Shown: positions 9,518 to 18,192 of the stretch, piece after piece | How positions within the stretch are numbered: the stretch's first letter is position 1 | Layout: each line of letters begins with the position of its first letter | Source: Priestia megaterium | GTDB lineage: Bacteria; Bacillota; Bacilli; Bacillales; Bacillaceae_H | Reading direction: 5' to 3' | Length of the DNA: 64,000 bases | Assembly: GCF_009497655.1 (NCBI RefSeq) | Contig: NZ_CP023317.1 | Span: 3,873,501-3,937,500, forward strand | Translations under genes and position numbers: made by a program | The notes under the pieces: model-generated | Database searches by the model: none | What the model was told of the DNA's origin: nothing | Seen by the model: the letters and a program-made list of their open reading frames with translations, nothing else

Positions 9518-9565
9518 CGCAAAACTCCCACAGCACCTTGTCGCTGTGCAGGATACGTTTCTGCG
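9518..9565 (-). promoter_or_regulatory. Structured leader hairpin of korA mRNA
   Basis: Two nested stems: CGCAAAAC (9518-9525) with GTTTCTGCG (9557-9565), and CACAGC (9529-9534) with GCTGTG (9543-9548). The outer arm is followed on the minus strand by GGATGATTTTTG, a short T run. I recognise no known riboswitch class. It could be an attenuator or a protein-binding site. Confidence 0.4.
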
Positions 9566-9590
9566 TGAACAGCTCCATAATCCGTTTTCA

Positions 9591-9619
9591 ATTTTATTCC
9601 GATTGCCAGAAAAATGCAA
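9591..9619 (-). promoter_or_regulatory. Probable sigma-A promoter of korAB
   Basis: Minus-strand TTGCAT (9614-9619), exactly 17-nt spacer, TAAAAT (9591-9596). The predicted transcription start near 9584 leaves a leader of about 187 nt before the korA ATG. Confidence 0.6.
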
Positions 9620-9736
9620 CCCTTTCCATTGAATTCTCAATCGTTTTAATTATATTTATATTTAATGAATAAGATGAAGTTTTTTAATGATCTTTTCTGT
9701 CTTCACATGAGGCATTAGTATATAAATATCTTCTAT

Positions 9737-9776
9737 AAAAAAAGAGCTTTTCCAAGAAGAAAAAGCTCTTTTTTTA
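9737..9776 (-). terminator. Intrinsic terminator after the dipeptidase gene
   Basis: A 12-bp stem (AAAAGAGCTTTT with AAAAGCTCTTTT) is flanked by A and T runs and ends at the dipeptidase stop codon. It may act in both directions. Confidence 0.85.
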
Positions 9777-10694
9777 TTAGCTGCATACACGATCAGCAAA
9801 GTTTTGAAACAGAAAACGTTTTACCTGCTCCTCAGTGTAATGCTTAAGGAGTTCTTCGATTAAATTCGTATACTGTTCATATCTTCCGAGACGATGAACC
9901 GTTTTGTCAATGCCGTCAAAGTCAGAGCCAAAACCAACGGAGTATTCGCCTCCTCTTTCACACATGTAATCAAGGTGACGGATCACATCCGCTATTTGCG
10001 CTTTGGCAGAGCTCGTTAAAAATTCAGGGACAAACGTGATGCCAATCACGCCGTTTCGCTTTATTAAAGCATGAATTTGATCGTCTCTTAAATTCCGGGG
10101 ATGAGAACACAATACGTGTGAATTGGAATGAGTAGCCACTACATATTGCGCTAGCTCAATCACATCCCAAAAACCTCTTACCGATAAATGAGAGACATCC
10201 GTCCACACTTTATGTTCATTATTCAATTCAACAACTTCTCTTCCAAAAGAAGATAACCCCGCGCCTCGAGGTTCTAAAATACCGTCACACACAGCATTGC
10301 TGTAATTCCATGTCAAACCTACTGAACGTACACCCAGTGAAAAAAGTGTCTTTAAACGAACTAAACTGGTATCAATGGCATCGCACCCTTCAAGCGTCAG
10401 CATTGCTCCTATTTCACCTTTTTTTAAGCTATCTATATCGTGCTTTGAACGAACCCATTTCACACCGGGAAGCGATAAAATATGACTCTGAAACAGCTGG
10501 ATCATTTCTAACGCAACATCAAAGCGTTGAGCTGCCGGAACCGCTTCTGGAATATAAATAGCGAATAGCTGAACTTTCCCTTTTGCTTTTTTTATTCCTT
10601 CTAACGTCACATGCAGCGCTAAATCATATGTAAAAGATAAACGTTTATTTAACCAGAGCTTCATCAATACATCACAATGAGCATCAAATATCAC
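9777..10694 (-). CDS. Membrane dipeptidase (renal dipeptidase, peptidase M19 family)
   Basis: Zinc dipeptidase of the amidohydrolase superfamily. Metal-binding motifs are visible: DAHCDVL at the N-terminus (His-x-Asp), LEGCD for the bridging Glu, and THSNSH/SHPRN for the later histidines. GFGSDFDG, also typical of M19, lies near the C-terminus. I chose the GTG at 10694 (305 aa), preceded by AAAGGGGTG at about 6 nt; a longer frame from a TTG at 10721 has no ribosome site and runs into the spoVS terminator. It has no obvious promoter of its own and may depend on read-through from spoVS. The physiological substrate is unknown. Confidence 0.88.
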   Translation of the reverse strand: MIFDAHCDVLMKLWLNKRLSFTYDLALHVTLEGIKKAKGKVQLFAIYIPEAVPAAQRFDVALEMIQLFQSHILSLPGVKWVRSKHDIDSLKKGEIGAMLTLEGCDAIDTSLVRLKTLFSLGVRSVGLTWNYSNAVCDGILEPRGAGLSSFGREVVELNNEHKVWTDVSHLSVRGFWDVIELAQYVVATHSNSHVLCSHPRNLRDDQIHALIKRNGVIGITFVPEFLTSSAKAQIADVIRHLDYMCERGGEYSVGFGSDFDGIDKTVHRLGRYEQYTNLIEELLKHYTEEQVKRFLFQNFADRVCS

Positions 10695-10720
10695 AACCCA
10701 CACCCCTTTAGCTCTATACA

Positions 10721-10766
10721 AAAAGGACCTGTTTGGCTTCTGCGCTTTACAGGTCCGTGGTTTTTA
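10721..10766 (-). terminator. Intrinsic terminator after spoVS
   Basis: An 8-bp GC-rich stem (GGACCTGT at 10725-10732 with ACAGGTCC at 10749-10756) is followed on the minus strand by TTTTT. It lies between spoVS and the dipeptidase ribosome site. Confidence 0.8.
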
Positions 10767-10769
10767 TAA

Positions 10770-11030
10770 TTATCGCGGCTCTACAATTAATTTAATGGCT
10801 GTTCGCTCTTCTCCATCAATTTGAATATCTGTAAAAGCTGGGATGCAGATTAAATCAACCCCACTTGGTGCAACGAACCCTCTTGCGATTGCTACAGCTT
10901 TTACTGCTTGATTAAGCGCCCCGGCCCCAATGGCTTGAATTTCTGCTGCGCCGCGTTCGCGCAGCACGCCTGCTAAGGCACCAGCAACTGAATTTGGATT
11001 AGACTTTGCTGAAACTTTTAATATTTCCAT
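10770..11030 (-). CDS. spoVS: Stage V sporulation protein S
   Basis: Small Alba-like nucleic-acid-binding protein required for spore coat assembly and for progress past stage V. The 86-aa sequence (MEILKVSAKSNPNSVAG at the start) is full length and very strongly conserved among Bacillus. AAGGAGGAG precedes the ATG. The upstream region has a sigma-H-like promoter, and a terminator follows at once, so it is mainly monocistronic with possible read-through into the dipeptidase gene. Confidence 0.98.
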   Translation of the reverse strand: MEILKVSAKSNPNSVAGALAGVLRERGAAEIQAIGAGALNQAVKAVAIARGFVAPSGVDLICIPAFTDIQIDGEERTAIKLIVEPR

Positions 11031-11109
11031 ATCTAGCTCCTCCTTATTCTTTACAATGTATGATGAGAGATCATTAGACCAATGACTTAATTGATTTCAA
11101 TGTTACTAT

Positions 11110-11137
11110 ATTCACGATATGTCAAACGTATTCCTGC
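11110..11137 (-). promoter_or_regulatory. Candidate sigma-H promoter of spoVS
   Basis: Minus-strand GCAGGAATA (-35, matching RnAGGAwWW) and GAAT (-10 core, 11110-11113) are separated by 16 nt, within one base of the classic spoVG spacing. spoVS is a known sigma-H gene in B. subtilis. A TTGACA at 11119-11124 inside it could instead be part of a sigma-A promoter. Confidence 0.5.
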
Positions 11138-11207
11138 TTGTTTTTCCTAAATATTCAAAAACTTATATTTCTACACCTTTCTTTTTTCTTTTTACGTTTT
11201 TGACAAA

Positions 11208-11252
11208 ATAAAAAAGCCAACGTATCGTCTTTCGACACATTGACTTTTTCCC
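11208..11252 (-). terminator. Intrinsic terminator after ymdB
   Basis: An imperfect long stem pairs AAAAGTCAA with TTGGCTTTT (one G-U) around a GTCG/CGAT hairpin, followed on the minus strand by six T residues. Confidence 0.7.
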
Positions 11253-11253
11253 T

Positions 11254-12051
11254 TTATTCAAAAAACGGATGGTCTTCGTTGATTAAAATTCGCTCTGTTT
11301 TTGTTGCTTTCCCCGTCTTTTGATCAATATCAATAACGATTCCACTAAGCTGCGTTCTTCCTTCTTTTGGCACTTCAAATCGAACAGGAAGAGACGTTAA
11401 AAAACGCTTAATAACTGCTTCGCGCTCCATCCCTAAAATGCCGTCATAAGGTCCCGTCATTCCTACGTCAGAGATGTAGGCTGTTCCTTTTGGCAATATA
11501 CGATTGTCAGCTGTTTGAACGTGCGTATGAGTGCCGACAACAGCGCTGACACGACCGTCCACATACCAGCTAATCGCTTGCTTTTCACTTGTTGTTTCAG
11601 CATGAAAATCAATAAAAATAAGCGGAGTGCGCTGACGTGCTTCTTCAATCAGTTCATCTGCTTTTTGAAATGGACAATCAAGCGGAGCCATAAACGTGCG
11701 CCCTTGTAAATTAATCACGGCTACCTCAAGCTGATTGTACGTAAAATACGTAATTCCCTTGCCCGGTGTACCTTCAGGAAAATTAGCTGGACGAACAAGA
11801 TTTTTTGCATCGTCAATAAAATCAAAAATTTCACGTTTGTCCCACGCATGGTTACCAAGAGTAATAATGTTAGCCCCTGCTTGTAAGAACTGACGATAAA
11901 TCTTTTCGGTAATTCCTTTTCCTGAAGCTGCATTTTCTCCATTCACAATTGTAAGTCCCGGAGAGTATTTTCTTTTTAATCTCGGTAAATATTCTTCAAC
12001 CATTTCACGGCCTGGAGAACCAACTACGTCTCCAATAAATAAAATTCTCAT
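11254..12051 (-). CDS. ymdB: YmdB metallophosphoesterase
   Basis: Calcineurin-like phosphodiesterase active on 2',3'-cyclic nucleotides in vitro. In B. subtilis it affects motile-to-biofilm switching and nanotube formation. The 265-aa protein shows the metal-site motifs in order: FIGDVVG, NGENAA, LGNHAWD and GTHTHVQT. I chose the ATG at 12051 because AGGAG lies 8 nt upstream and the family starts MRILFIGDVVG; the frame extends 7 codons further upstream. It follows rny, as in B. subtilis, with a hairpin between the two that may limit its expression. Confidence 0.95.
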   Translation of the reverse strand: MRILFIGDVVGSPGREMVEEYLPRLKRKYSPGLTIVNGENAASGKGITEKIYRQFLQAGANIITLGNHAWDKREIFDFIDDAKNLVRPANFPEGTPGKGITYFTYNQLEVAVINLQGRTFMAPLDCPFQKADELIEEARQRTPLIFIDFHAETTSEKQAISWYVDGRVSAVVGTHTHVQTADNRILPKGTAYISDVGMTGPYDGILGMEREAVIKRFLTSLPVRFEVPKEGRTQLSGIVIDIDQKTGKATKTERILINEDHPFFE

Positions 12052-12098
12052 GTAAAAGCTCCTATACTTCATTCTTAATCTGCATCTTCATCTCTACG

Positions 12099-12131
12099 AA
12101 AAAAAATAAAGTGGCGAAACGCCACTTCATT
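12099..12131 (-). terminator. Hairpin terminator between rny and ymdB
   Basis: An 8-bp stem (AAGTGGCG at 12109-12116 with CGCCACTT at 12120-12127) with an AAA loop and T runs on both sides lies just after the rny stop codon. Read-through would be needed for rny-ymdB cotranscription. Confidence 0.75.
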
Positions 12132-12132
12132 T

Positions 12133-13692
12133 TTATTTTGCATACTCTACTGCTCTTGTTTCGCGAATAACCGTTACTTTGATGTGGCCAGGATAATCCA
12201 GCTCATCTTCAATTCGTTTTCGGATATCTCGAGCAAGTCGATGCGCTTCTAGATCACCAATCGTATCTGGTTTCACCATAATACGAACTTCACGCCCTGC
12301 TTGAATTGCAAATGATTTTTCAACGCCTTCATAAGACTCTGAAATTTCTTCTAACTTTTCAAGACGACGAATGTAGTTTTCTAACGTCTCACTGCGAGCA
12401 CCTGGTCTTGCAGCAGATAATGCATCCGCTGCTGCAACTAGTACAGCAATGATTGATGTTGGTTCTGTATCTCCATGGTGAGAAGCAATCGCGTTAATAA
12501 CAACCGGATGTTCTTTATACTTTGTAGCTAATTCAACACCGATTTCTACGTGGCTTCCTTCTACCTCATGGTCAATTGCTTTACCAATATCATGTAACAA
12601 TCCTGCTCGTTTGGCTAACGTTTCATCTTCACCTAATTCAGCAGCCATAAGTCCTGATAAATGCGCTACTTCCATTGAATGTTTCAGCACATTTTGACCA
12701 TAGCTTGTTCTAAATTTTAAGCGCCCAAGAATTTTCATCAAGTCTGGGTGCAACCCATGAACACCGACTTCAAACGTCGTTTGTTCACCGACTTCACGAA
12801 TATATTCGTCCACTTCGCGGCGAGATTTTTCAACCATTTCTTCAATACGTGCGGGATGGATACGACCATCTTGAACGAGTTTATCAAGTGCAATTCTTGC
12901 TGTCTCACGACGAATTGGGTCAAATCCTGATAAAATAACTGCTTCTGGCGTATCATCAATAATAAGATCAATTCCTGTCAAAGTTTCAAGCGTACGGATG
13001 TTTCGACCTTCTCGACCGATAATTCGGCCTTTCATTTCGTCATTTGGCAAGTTAACAACTGAGACAGTCGTTTCAGCAACATGATCTGCTGCGCAACGCT
13101 GAATAGCAAGTGAAAGAATTTCTTTCGCCTTTTTATCGGCGTCTTCTTTTGCACGGTTTTCTGTTTCTTTTACCATTATTGCAATGTCGTGGGAAAGTTC
13201 ATTTTCAACACGATCTAAAATAATCGCTCTTGCATCTTCTCTTGTTAAGCTTGAAATGCGCTCTAGCTCTGTTTGCTGTGCACGTACTACTTCTTCAACT
13301 TTGCTTTCCATCTCTTCAATATGCTGTTGTTTAACAGTAAGAGAATCATCTTTCTTTTCAAGTAACGCTTCACGTTTATCAAGTGATTCGTCTTTACGAT
13401 CAAGATTTTCCTCTTTTTGCATTAATCGATTTTCTTGTTTTTGAAGTTCTGCTCGACGATCACGAATATCTTGTTCTGCCTCTGTACGAAGCTGATGGAT
13501 TTCATCCTTCGCTTCTAGTAAAGCTTCTTTTTTCAAAGCTTCCGCCTCGCGGGTTCCTTCATCAATAATTTGTTCTGCACTAGACTTTGCTCCCGCAATT
13601 TTAGCTTCAGCAATCGATTTACAAACAAAAAAGCCAACAACTGCACCGACGATTAGGCCAAGCAAAGCGAAGATGATTGTATTAGTATCCAT
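12133..13692 (-). CDS. rny: Ribonuclease Y
   Basis: Membrane-anchored endoribonuclease that starts bulk mRNA decay and processes many operon transcripts in Bacillus. Visible order: one N-terminal transmembrane helix ([18 protein letters not shown]), a long charged coiled coil to about residue 200, a KH domain ([15 protein letters not shown]) and an HD domain with [10 protein letters not shown] and the catalytic HDIGKA. Two ATGs are adjacent; I prefer 13692 (519 aa) because GGAGG then lies 7 nt upstream, while 13695 leaves only 4 nt. The frame is open to 13776 without a ribosome site. RicA, its specificity partner, is encoded in the same window. Confidence 0.97.
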   Translation of the reverse strand: MDTNTIIFALLGLIVGAVVGFFVCKSIAEAKIAGAKSSAEQIIDEGTREAEALKKEALLEAKDEIHQLRTEAEQDIRDRRAELQKQENRLMQKEENLDRKDESLDKREALLEKKDDSLTVKQQHIEEMESKVEEVVRAQQTELERISSLTREDARAIILDRVENELSHDIAIMVKETENRAKEDADKKAKEILSLAIQRCAADHVAETTVSVVNLPNDEMKGRIIGREGRNIRTLETLTGIDLIIDDTPEAVILSGFDPIRRETARIALDKLVQDGRIHPARIEEMVEKSRREVDEYIREVGEQTTFEVGVHGLHPDLMKILGRLKFRTSYGQNVLKHSMEVAHLSGLMAAELGEDETLAKRAGLLHDIGKAIDHEVEGSHVEIGVELATKYKEHPVVINAIASHHGDTEPTSIIAVLVAAADALSAARPGARSETLENYIRRLEKLEEISESYEGVEKSFAIQAGREVRIMVKPDTIGDLEAHRLARDIRKRIEDELDYPGHIKVTVIRETRAVEYAK

Positions 13693-13918
13693 CATTTCAC
13701 CTCCCCTTGCTATAAACTTGTAAGTTTTAAATTTCATGTCGGCATGTACATCGTATTCACCTTTCAATATACACACAAAGGCTTTTAAACGCTAAAATGT
13801 TTTAAAAAGGGAAAATATACATCTTAATTGTAAATCTGTGCATTTTTATTGTCAAGCCTGCCTCTACAGTATATATTGAAATTTCGCATGTTACTTTTCT
13901 AGCATTAACAATTTTTAC

Positions 13919-13962
13919 AAAAAAAAGACCCCTTCTTTGAAATAGAGGAGTCTTTTTTTATC
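13919..13962 (-). terminator. Intrinsic terminator after recA
   Basis: A stem pairing AAAAAGAC...CCT with AGG...GTCTTTTT is followed on the minus strand by a run of seven T, just downstream of the recA stop. Confidence 0.8.
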
Positions 13963-13972
13963 TCGCAGCAAA

Positions 13973-15010
13973 TTAAATATTTAAATCGCCTTGATCGTCA
14001 TCCTCAGGAGCTGGCTCTCCATCTTGGTCTAAACCATGATGTTCACGCACTTGTCCCGCAATTTCCTGACGAATATCAGTATTTTCTTTTAAGAATTGCT
14101 TTGCATTTTCACGGCCTTGACCTAGACGCTCGTCATTATATGAATACCAAGATCCACTTTTTTGGACAATATCTAGTTCAGAAGCGATATCCAAAATTTC
14201 ACCCTCTTTTGAAATACCTTCTCCGTACATAATATCTACTTCGGCAGCACGGAAAGGCGGAGCTACTTTATTTTTCACAACTTTAATTCTTGTTTTGTTA
14301 CCTACGATATCATTTCCTTGCTTTAACTGCTCTGCACGACGCACTTCTAGACGCACTGAAGAGTAGAATTTAAGCGCACGTCCACCAGGAGTTGTTTCAG
14401 GGTTACCAAACATTACGCCGACTTTTTCACGAATTTGGTTAATAAAGATAGCGATTGTTTTAGACTTGTTAATAGCTCCAGATAGTTTACGCAATGCTTG
14501 AGACATTAAACGAGCTTGTAGACCCACGTGAGAGTCTCCCATTTCTCCTTCAATTTCCGCTTTTGGCACTAACGCTGCTACTGAGTCAACAACAATAATA
14601 TCTACTGCGCCGCTTCGAACTAAAGCTTCAGCGATTTCTAAAGCTTGTTCTCCTGTATCAGGCTGAGATAATAACAGCTCATCAATATTAACACCTAATT
14701 TTTGAGCATATACAGGATCTAACGCGTGCTCCGCATCGATAAATGCAGCCTGTCCGCCCTGCTGTTGAACTTCTGCAATCGCGTGAAGAGCAACTGTTGT
14801 TTTACCTGAGCTTTCTGGGCCATATACTTCCACCACACGTCCACGTGGATATCCACCTACGCCTAAAGCTATATCTAATGCTAATGAACCACTTGGAATT
14901 GTAGAAATTCTTTTTTCCGTTTGTTCACCTAATTTCATAATTGAACCTTTACCAAATTGCTTTTCAATTTGCTTTAAAGCCATATCAAGGGCTGCTTGAC
15001 GATCGTTCAC
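13973..15010 (-). CDS. recA: Recombinase RecA
   Basis: ATP-dependent strand-exchange protein and coprotease for LexA. The 345-aa protein shows Walker A (GPESSGKTT) at residues about 64-72, the Walker B strand ([11 protein letters not shown]) and the L2 region ([17 protein letters not shown]). The C-terminus is acidic (EDDDQGDL), as usual. The start is a GTG with GGAGG upstream. It stands alone between terminators and has a strong promoter with a LexA/DinR box. The upstream neighbour cinA is often coexpressed with recA in other bacteria, but here a strong terminator lies between them. Confidence 0.99.
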   Translation of the reverse strand: MNDRQAALDMALKQIEKQFGKGSIMKLGEQTEKRISTIPSGSLALDIALGVGGYPRGRVVEVYGPESSGKTTVALHAIAEVQQQGGQAAFIDAEHALDPVYAQKLGVNIDELLLSQPDTGEQALEIAEALVRSGAVDIIVVDSVAALVPKAEIEGEMGDSHVGLQARLMSQALRKLSGAINKSKTIAIFINQIREKVGVMFGNPETTPGGRALKFYSSVRLEVRRAEQLKQGNDIVGNKTRIKVVKNKVAPPFRAAEVDIMYGEGISKEGEILDIASELDIVQKSGSWYSYNDERLGQGRENAKQFLKENTDIRQEIAGQVREHHGLDQDGEPAPEDDDQGDLNI

Positions 15011-15103
15011 TCAATTTCCTCCTCTATCTCTTTGAAATCATCTATAAACTGCAAACTTACTACGATGTAGTAGCAATGTCGAATTAACAACTTTCTATAA
15101 CTT

Positions 15104-15132
15104 ACTATACTAGTTTTTAGGTCGTTTGACAA
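15104..15132 (-). promoter_or_regulatory. Sigma-A promoter of recA
   Basis: Minus-strand TTGTCA (15127-15132), 17-nt spacer, TATAGT (15104-15109). The LexA box is 8 nt upstream of the -35 hexamer. Confidence 0.8.
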
Positions 15133-15140
15133 GCAAAAAG

Positions 15141-15154
15141 CGAATAAATGTTCG
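15141..15154. promoter_or_regulatory. LexA (DinR) SOS box upstream of recA
   Basis: CGAATAAATGTTCG fits the Gram-positive SOS box CGAACN4GTTCG with one mismatch (T for C in the left half). B. subtilis recA carries a box of the same CGAAT...GTTCG form. Its position next to the -35 element supports repression by LexA. Confidence 0.8.
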
Positions 15155-15167
15155 TTTTTTATAAAAT

Positions 15168-15208
15168 TAAAAAAAGGCTGCTTTGGTAAAACTAAGCAGC
15201 CTTTTTTC
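15168..15208 (-). terminator. Intrinsic terminator after cinA
   Basis: A 13-bp stem (AAAAAGGCTGCTT at 15171-15183 with its complement at 15194-15206) is flanked by A and T runs and lies directly after the cinA stop. Confidence 0.88.
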
Positions 15209-15209
15209 T

Positions 15210-16451
15210 TTATTTTTTTATCGTCTTCAATACGTAATGACAGCCGTAATTAACCGTTCGTGAACGAATTCCTTGGCGGCTTCCAGATAGCTGCAAACTG
15301 TAAACTTGAGGAGTTTGATCCTTATAAGCGACCCCTATATGCACTGTTCCTACAGGGTGTCCTTCTTGTTTAGAGGGTCCAGCTACACCCGTAAAACCGA
15401 TGCCAATATCCGTTTTGTATAACTGTTGAATACGCTGAGCCATTTCAGCCGCGCACTGCTCGCTAACAGCTCCGTACTGATTCAGCGTGTGTTCGCTCAC
15501 TCCGAGAATATTTTGCTTGATTTCATAATGATAGGCTACCAGGCTGCCTTTAACAACTTCTCCAGCACCTGAAACAGTTGTTAAACGTTCGCTGAATAAC
15601 CCGCCGGTTAAACTTTCGGCTGAAGCAATCGTCAAGCCTTGTGCCGTTAATTCTTTTACCAATTCATTATGTAAAGAAGTTGCTTCGTATCCATATAAAT
15701 ACTCGCCTACGCGCTCTGAAATGGTTTTTTCCACTTCGTCTAACATGCGCTGTGCTTCAGCAGCATCAGCGTGCTTAGCAGTTAAGCGAAGCGTCACTTC
15801 TCCATCTCCTGCAAGCGGTGCAATCGTCGGGTTTGTTTGCGCATCAAGCAAATCTTCAATTTCCGTCTCAAGCTGTGATTCTCCTATTCCGAAAAAACGA
15901 AGAACGCGTGATTCAATACTTTCTTTTAATTCAAGCTTTTGAGCTAAAAATTCTTGACCATATGCTTCATACATTGGATAGAGCTCTTTTGGCGGCCCTG
16001 GGAATAGCATATAGTGTTTTCCCTCTACTGTAAGCCCCATACCTGGAGCCATTCCGTAATCATTAGGGAGCACTGTCGAACCTTCAAGTACAATTGCCTG
16101 TTTTTTATTGTTAGGTGTCATGATACGATTTGACTGTTTGAAATAGGCTTCAATGCTTTCAAGTGCTTCCGCATTTGTTGTCAACTCTACTCCTAGCACA
16201 CTCGCAATTGTTTCTTTTGTTAAATCATCTTTTGTAGGACCAAGCCCGCCTGTGAAAATAATTAACTCTGCACGTGTTTGAGCTGTAGCAATCACTTCTT
16301 TCAAGCGCTGTGCATTATCTCCTACTACTGTATGATAGTAAACATTAATTCCAAGTTCGGCTAATTTTTTCGATAAATACTGAGCGTTTGTATTGGCAAT
16401 TTGCCCAAGCAGCAGCTCAGAGCCGACTCCAATAATTTCAGCGTTCATCAT
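15210..16451 (-). CDS. cinA: CinA: competence/damage-inducible protein, NMN deamidase and ADP-ribose pyrophosphatase family
   Basis: The N-terminal MoCF/COG1058 domain (residues about 1-170) shows GVGSELLLG and GGLGPTKDD. The C-terminal domain (about 255-405) is the PncC-type amidase with ASAESLTGG and GVAGP. Family members hydrolyse ADP-ribose and deamidate NMN, and CinA is part of the competence regulon in some Gram-positives. The protein is 413 aa. There are two adjacent ATGs (16451 and 16448); the second has better spacing from GGAG. It follows pgsA closely in the same transcription unit. Confidence 0.95.
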   Translation of the reverse strand: MMNAEIIGVGSELLLGQIANTNAQYLSKKLAELGINVYYHTVVGDNAQRLKEVIATAQTRAELIIFTGGLGPTKDDLTKETIASVLGVELTTNAEALESIEAYFKQSNRIMTPNNKKQAIVLEGSTVLPNDYGMAPGMGLTVEGKHYMLFPGPPKELYPMYEAYGQEFLAQKLELKESIESRVLRFFGIGESQLETEIEDLLDAQTNPTIAPLAGDGEVTLRLTAKHADAAEAQRMLDEVEKTISERVGEYLYGYEATSLHNELVKELTAQGLTIASAESLTGGLFSERLTTVSGAGEVVKGSLVAYHYEIKQNILGVSEHTLNQYGAVSEQCAAEMAQRIQQLYKTDIGIGFTGVAGPSKQEGHPVGTVHIGVAYKDQTPQVYSLQLSGSRQGIRSRTVNYGCHYVLKTIKK

Positions 16452-16467
16452 ATCATCTCCATCTTAC

Positions 16468-17052
16468 TTATTTTGAATTAACAAAAGCCTGTTTGTTTTT
16501 AGCAAAGTAGTCCCAGCCTGAAATAACCGTAAAAATCACTGAGATCCAAAGCATTACGCTAGCAAACGGAATGGAAATCCATTCAAAAGGCAAGTTGTAC
16601 AACAGAATAGCTGAAATAGCTAAAATTTGAGTCCATGTTTTAATTTTACCTAACATATTGGCTGCTACAACTTCTCCTTCCCCTGCTAGTACAAGTCTTA
16701 AACCTGTGATAGCAAATTCACGGCTAATAATGATGATAGCAGCCCATCCTGCACCTGCAATTAAATCTAAGTCAACAATAGCTACAAGCGCAGCTGAAAC
16801 CAACAGCTTGTCTGCTAGTGGATCTAAAAACTTGCCCAAGTTTGTGACTAAATCGTACTTTCTTGCATAGTATCCGTCGATCCAGTCTGTTGTAGATGCA
16901 ATAATAAATAATGCCGCCCCTAATAGATGAGCGATCGGAATCTCTTTTCCTGCTGCCTCCACTGTGCCAAATGGTAGCGGCACCATCATAAAAATGAGGA
17001 ATACGGGAATTAGAAAAATTCGCGAAATGGTAATCTTGTTTGGTAAATTCAC
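16468..17052 (-). CDS. pgsA: CDP-diacylglycerol-glycerol-3-phosphate 3-phosphatidyltransferase PgsA
   Basis: Makes phosphatidylglycerol phosphate, the committed step to phosphatidylglycerol and cardiolipin, in the membrane. The CDP-alcohol phosphotransferase motif is complete: DGYYARKYDLVTNLGKFLD followed by PLADK. About five hydrophobic segments follow. I chose the GTG at 17052 (194 aa) because GGAGG lies 8 nt upstream; the longer TTG frame at 17067 overlaps that ribosome site. The family begins NLPNKIT right after the start, which fits. Confidence 0.95.
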   Translation of the reverse strand: MNLPNKITISRIFLIPVFLIFMMVPLPFGTVEAAGKEIPIAHLLGAALFIIASTTDWIDGYYARKYDLVTNLGKFLDPLADKLLVSAALVAIVDLDLIAGAGWAAIIIISREFAITGLRLVLAGEGEVVAANMLGKIKTWTQILAISAILLYNLPFEWISIPFASVMLWISVIFTVISGWDYFAKNKQAFVNSK

Positions 17053-17087
17053 TTCTTCTGCCTCCAATTACTGTTACAAACTGAAAG

Positions 17088-17111
17088 CGTGCAAACGAAG
17101 TTGTTTGCACG
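17088..17111 (-). terminator. Hairpin between rodZ and pgsA
   Basis: A perfect 9-bp inverted repeat (CGTGCAAAC with GTTTGCACG, loop GAAGTT) lies in the gap. On the minus strand only CTTTC follows, so it would be at best a weak terminator or an mRNA-stability element. Confidence 0.35.
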
Positions 17112-17196
17112 GCTTTGGTTTTATTATAGCGTGAATGAGTGTTTAATTCACATATTATCTTTATTTACACCCTGACCACTTTTTAAAACAGGCTGT

Positions 17197-18171
17197 TTAC
17201 TGTGCTTCTGCCGGCTGATATTGAATCGTTACAACTTGTCGAACTTGCTTGGATGAATCAAACGGCAAGTCAACCGCTTTTCCATTTACTTTTAACTCTA
17301 CTCCAGGTGAATAACCGATGTTGACACGAGCTTCCGTTTCTTTCGTCAAATCAAATTCTTTTGTTTCACCTTTTTTTAGAATGGAGCTAAAGAAAGCATT
17401 TCCTTTTCCATTTTTCACATCTAACCAAGTATCTGCTTGAGTGGATGTTACTTCTAGGTTAAATGCATCTGTACCGGAAAGAGCATACGTAGCACTTCTG
17501 CCTGTTTTTTGAACTTCCTTGTATTCTTGTTTACCGCTGTCTTTCTTTTCTTTTTCAGCTTTTTCTTTCTCAGCTTTTTCTTTTGCGGCTTTTTCTTTTT
17601 CAGCTTTTTCTTTTTCTTGTTCTTTCTTATCAGCAGCACTTTGTTCATCTTCTGACTTGCTATTGTCATTTTTTGCAGTAGTTTCATTCGTTTCTTCCTG
17701 CGTGTTAGACTGCTGAACTTCGCTGTTTGGAGCTTCTTGGTTAGCCTGCTCCTTGTTTTTATCCGAGACGATATTTTGAGCGATTACCCAAATAATAATC
17801 CCAACAACTACAACTCCCGCCACCACTAGAACAGTTGGAAGGTAGTCATATGCTTTTGAAACTCCTTTTGTATGCTGAGGAATTTCTTTGCGGCTGCGAA
17901 CGCGCGAAAGCTGCTGCGGCATGTCTTCTGTTTGAGTTGAAGGAATGTCTGATTTGTATTCTTCAAAAATAGCATCTGTGTCCAACCCAATTGCTTCGCA
18001 GTATTGCTTAATAAACGCTCGTACGTAAAATTTCCCTGGCATAACCTCATAATTGCCTTCTTCAATGCCAAGTAAATAGCGTTTTTGAATTTTCGTTAGT
18101 TTTTGTAAATCCTCTAACGACAATCCTTTGCTTTCTCGTTCTTGTCTTAACCTTTGTCCTAACTCTGTCAA
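17197..18171 (-). CDS. rodZ: RodZ-like helix-turn-helix membrane protein (YmfM)
   Basis: Bitopic cell-shape protein that links MreB filaments to the wall-synthesis machinery. It has a cytoplasmic HTH_25 domain (LGQRLRQERESKGLSLEDLQ, then KIQKRYLLGIEEG), one membrane helix near residues 110-132 (TVLVVAGVVVVGIIIWVIA), a linker with many KEK/KEKA repeats, and an extracytoplasmic DUF4115 beta domain. I chose the TTG at 18171 (324 aa) with AGGTG 6 nt upstream, as homologs start MTELGQRL; a GTG at 18180 is the alternative. Its neighbours ymfK and pgsA are conserved in Bacillus. Confidence 0.9.
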   Translation of the reverse strand: MTELGQRLRQERESKGLSLEDLQKLTKIQKRYLLGIEEGNYEVMPGKFYVRAFIKQYCEAIGLDTDAIFEEYKSDIPSTQTEDMPQQLSRVRSRKEIPQHTKGVSKAYDYLPTVLVVAGVVVVGIIIWVIAQNIVSDKNKEQANQEAPNSEVQQSNTQEETNETTAKNDNSKSEDEQSAADKKEQEKEKAEKEKAAKEKAEKEKAEKEKKDSGKQEYKEVQKTGRSATYALSGTDAFNLEVTSTQADTWLDVKNGKGNAFFSSILKKGETKEFDLTKETEARVNIGYSPGVELKVNGKAVDLPFDSSKQVRQVVTIQYQPAEAQ

Positions 18172-18192
18172 TGCTAACACCTACCAATTATG

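Larger units (their letters stand above)
9398..9736. other. Gene-free interval upstream of korA
   Basis: This stretch of about 340 bp holds the predicted korA promoter (9591-9619) and a leader of roughly 190 nt with a two-tier hairpin (9518-9565). A 21-codon ATG frame on the minus strand (9513-9578) covers the hairpin but has no Shine-Dalgarno, so I do not call it a gene. The plus-strand open frame here looks random. Confidence 0.6.

Noticed and set aside
9487-9672. Plus-strand open frame in the korA leader region
   Set aside because: No ribosome site and no recognisable composition; it overlaps the korA promoter and leader on the other strand.
13693-13776. Longer N-terminus for rny
   Set aside because: The extra residues are polar, lack a ribosome site, and would displace the N-terminal membrane helix typical of RNase Y.
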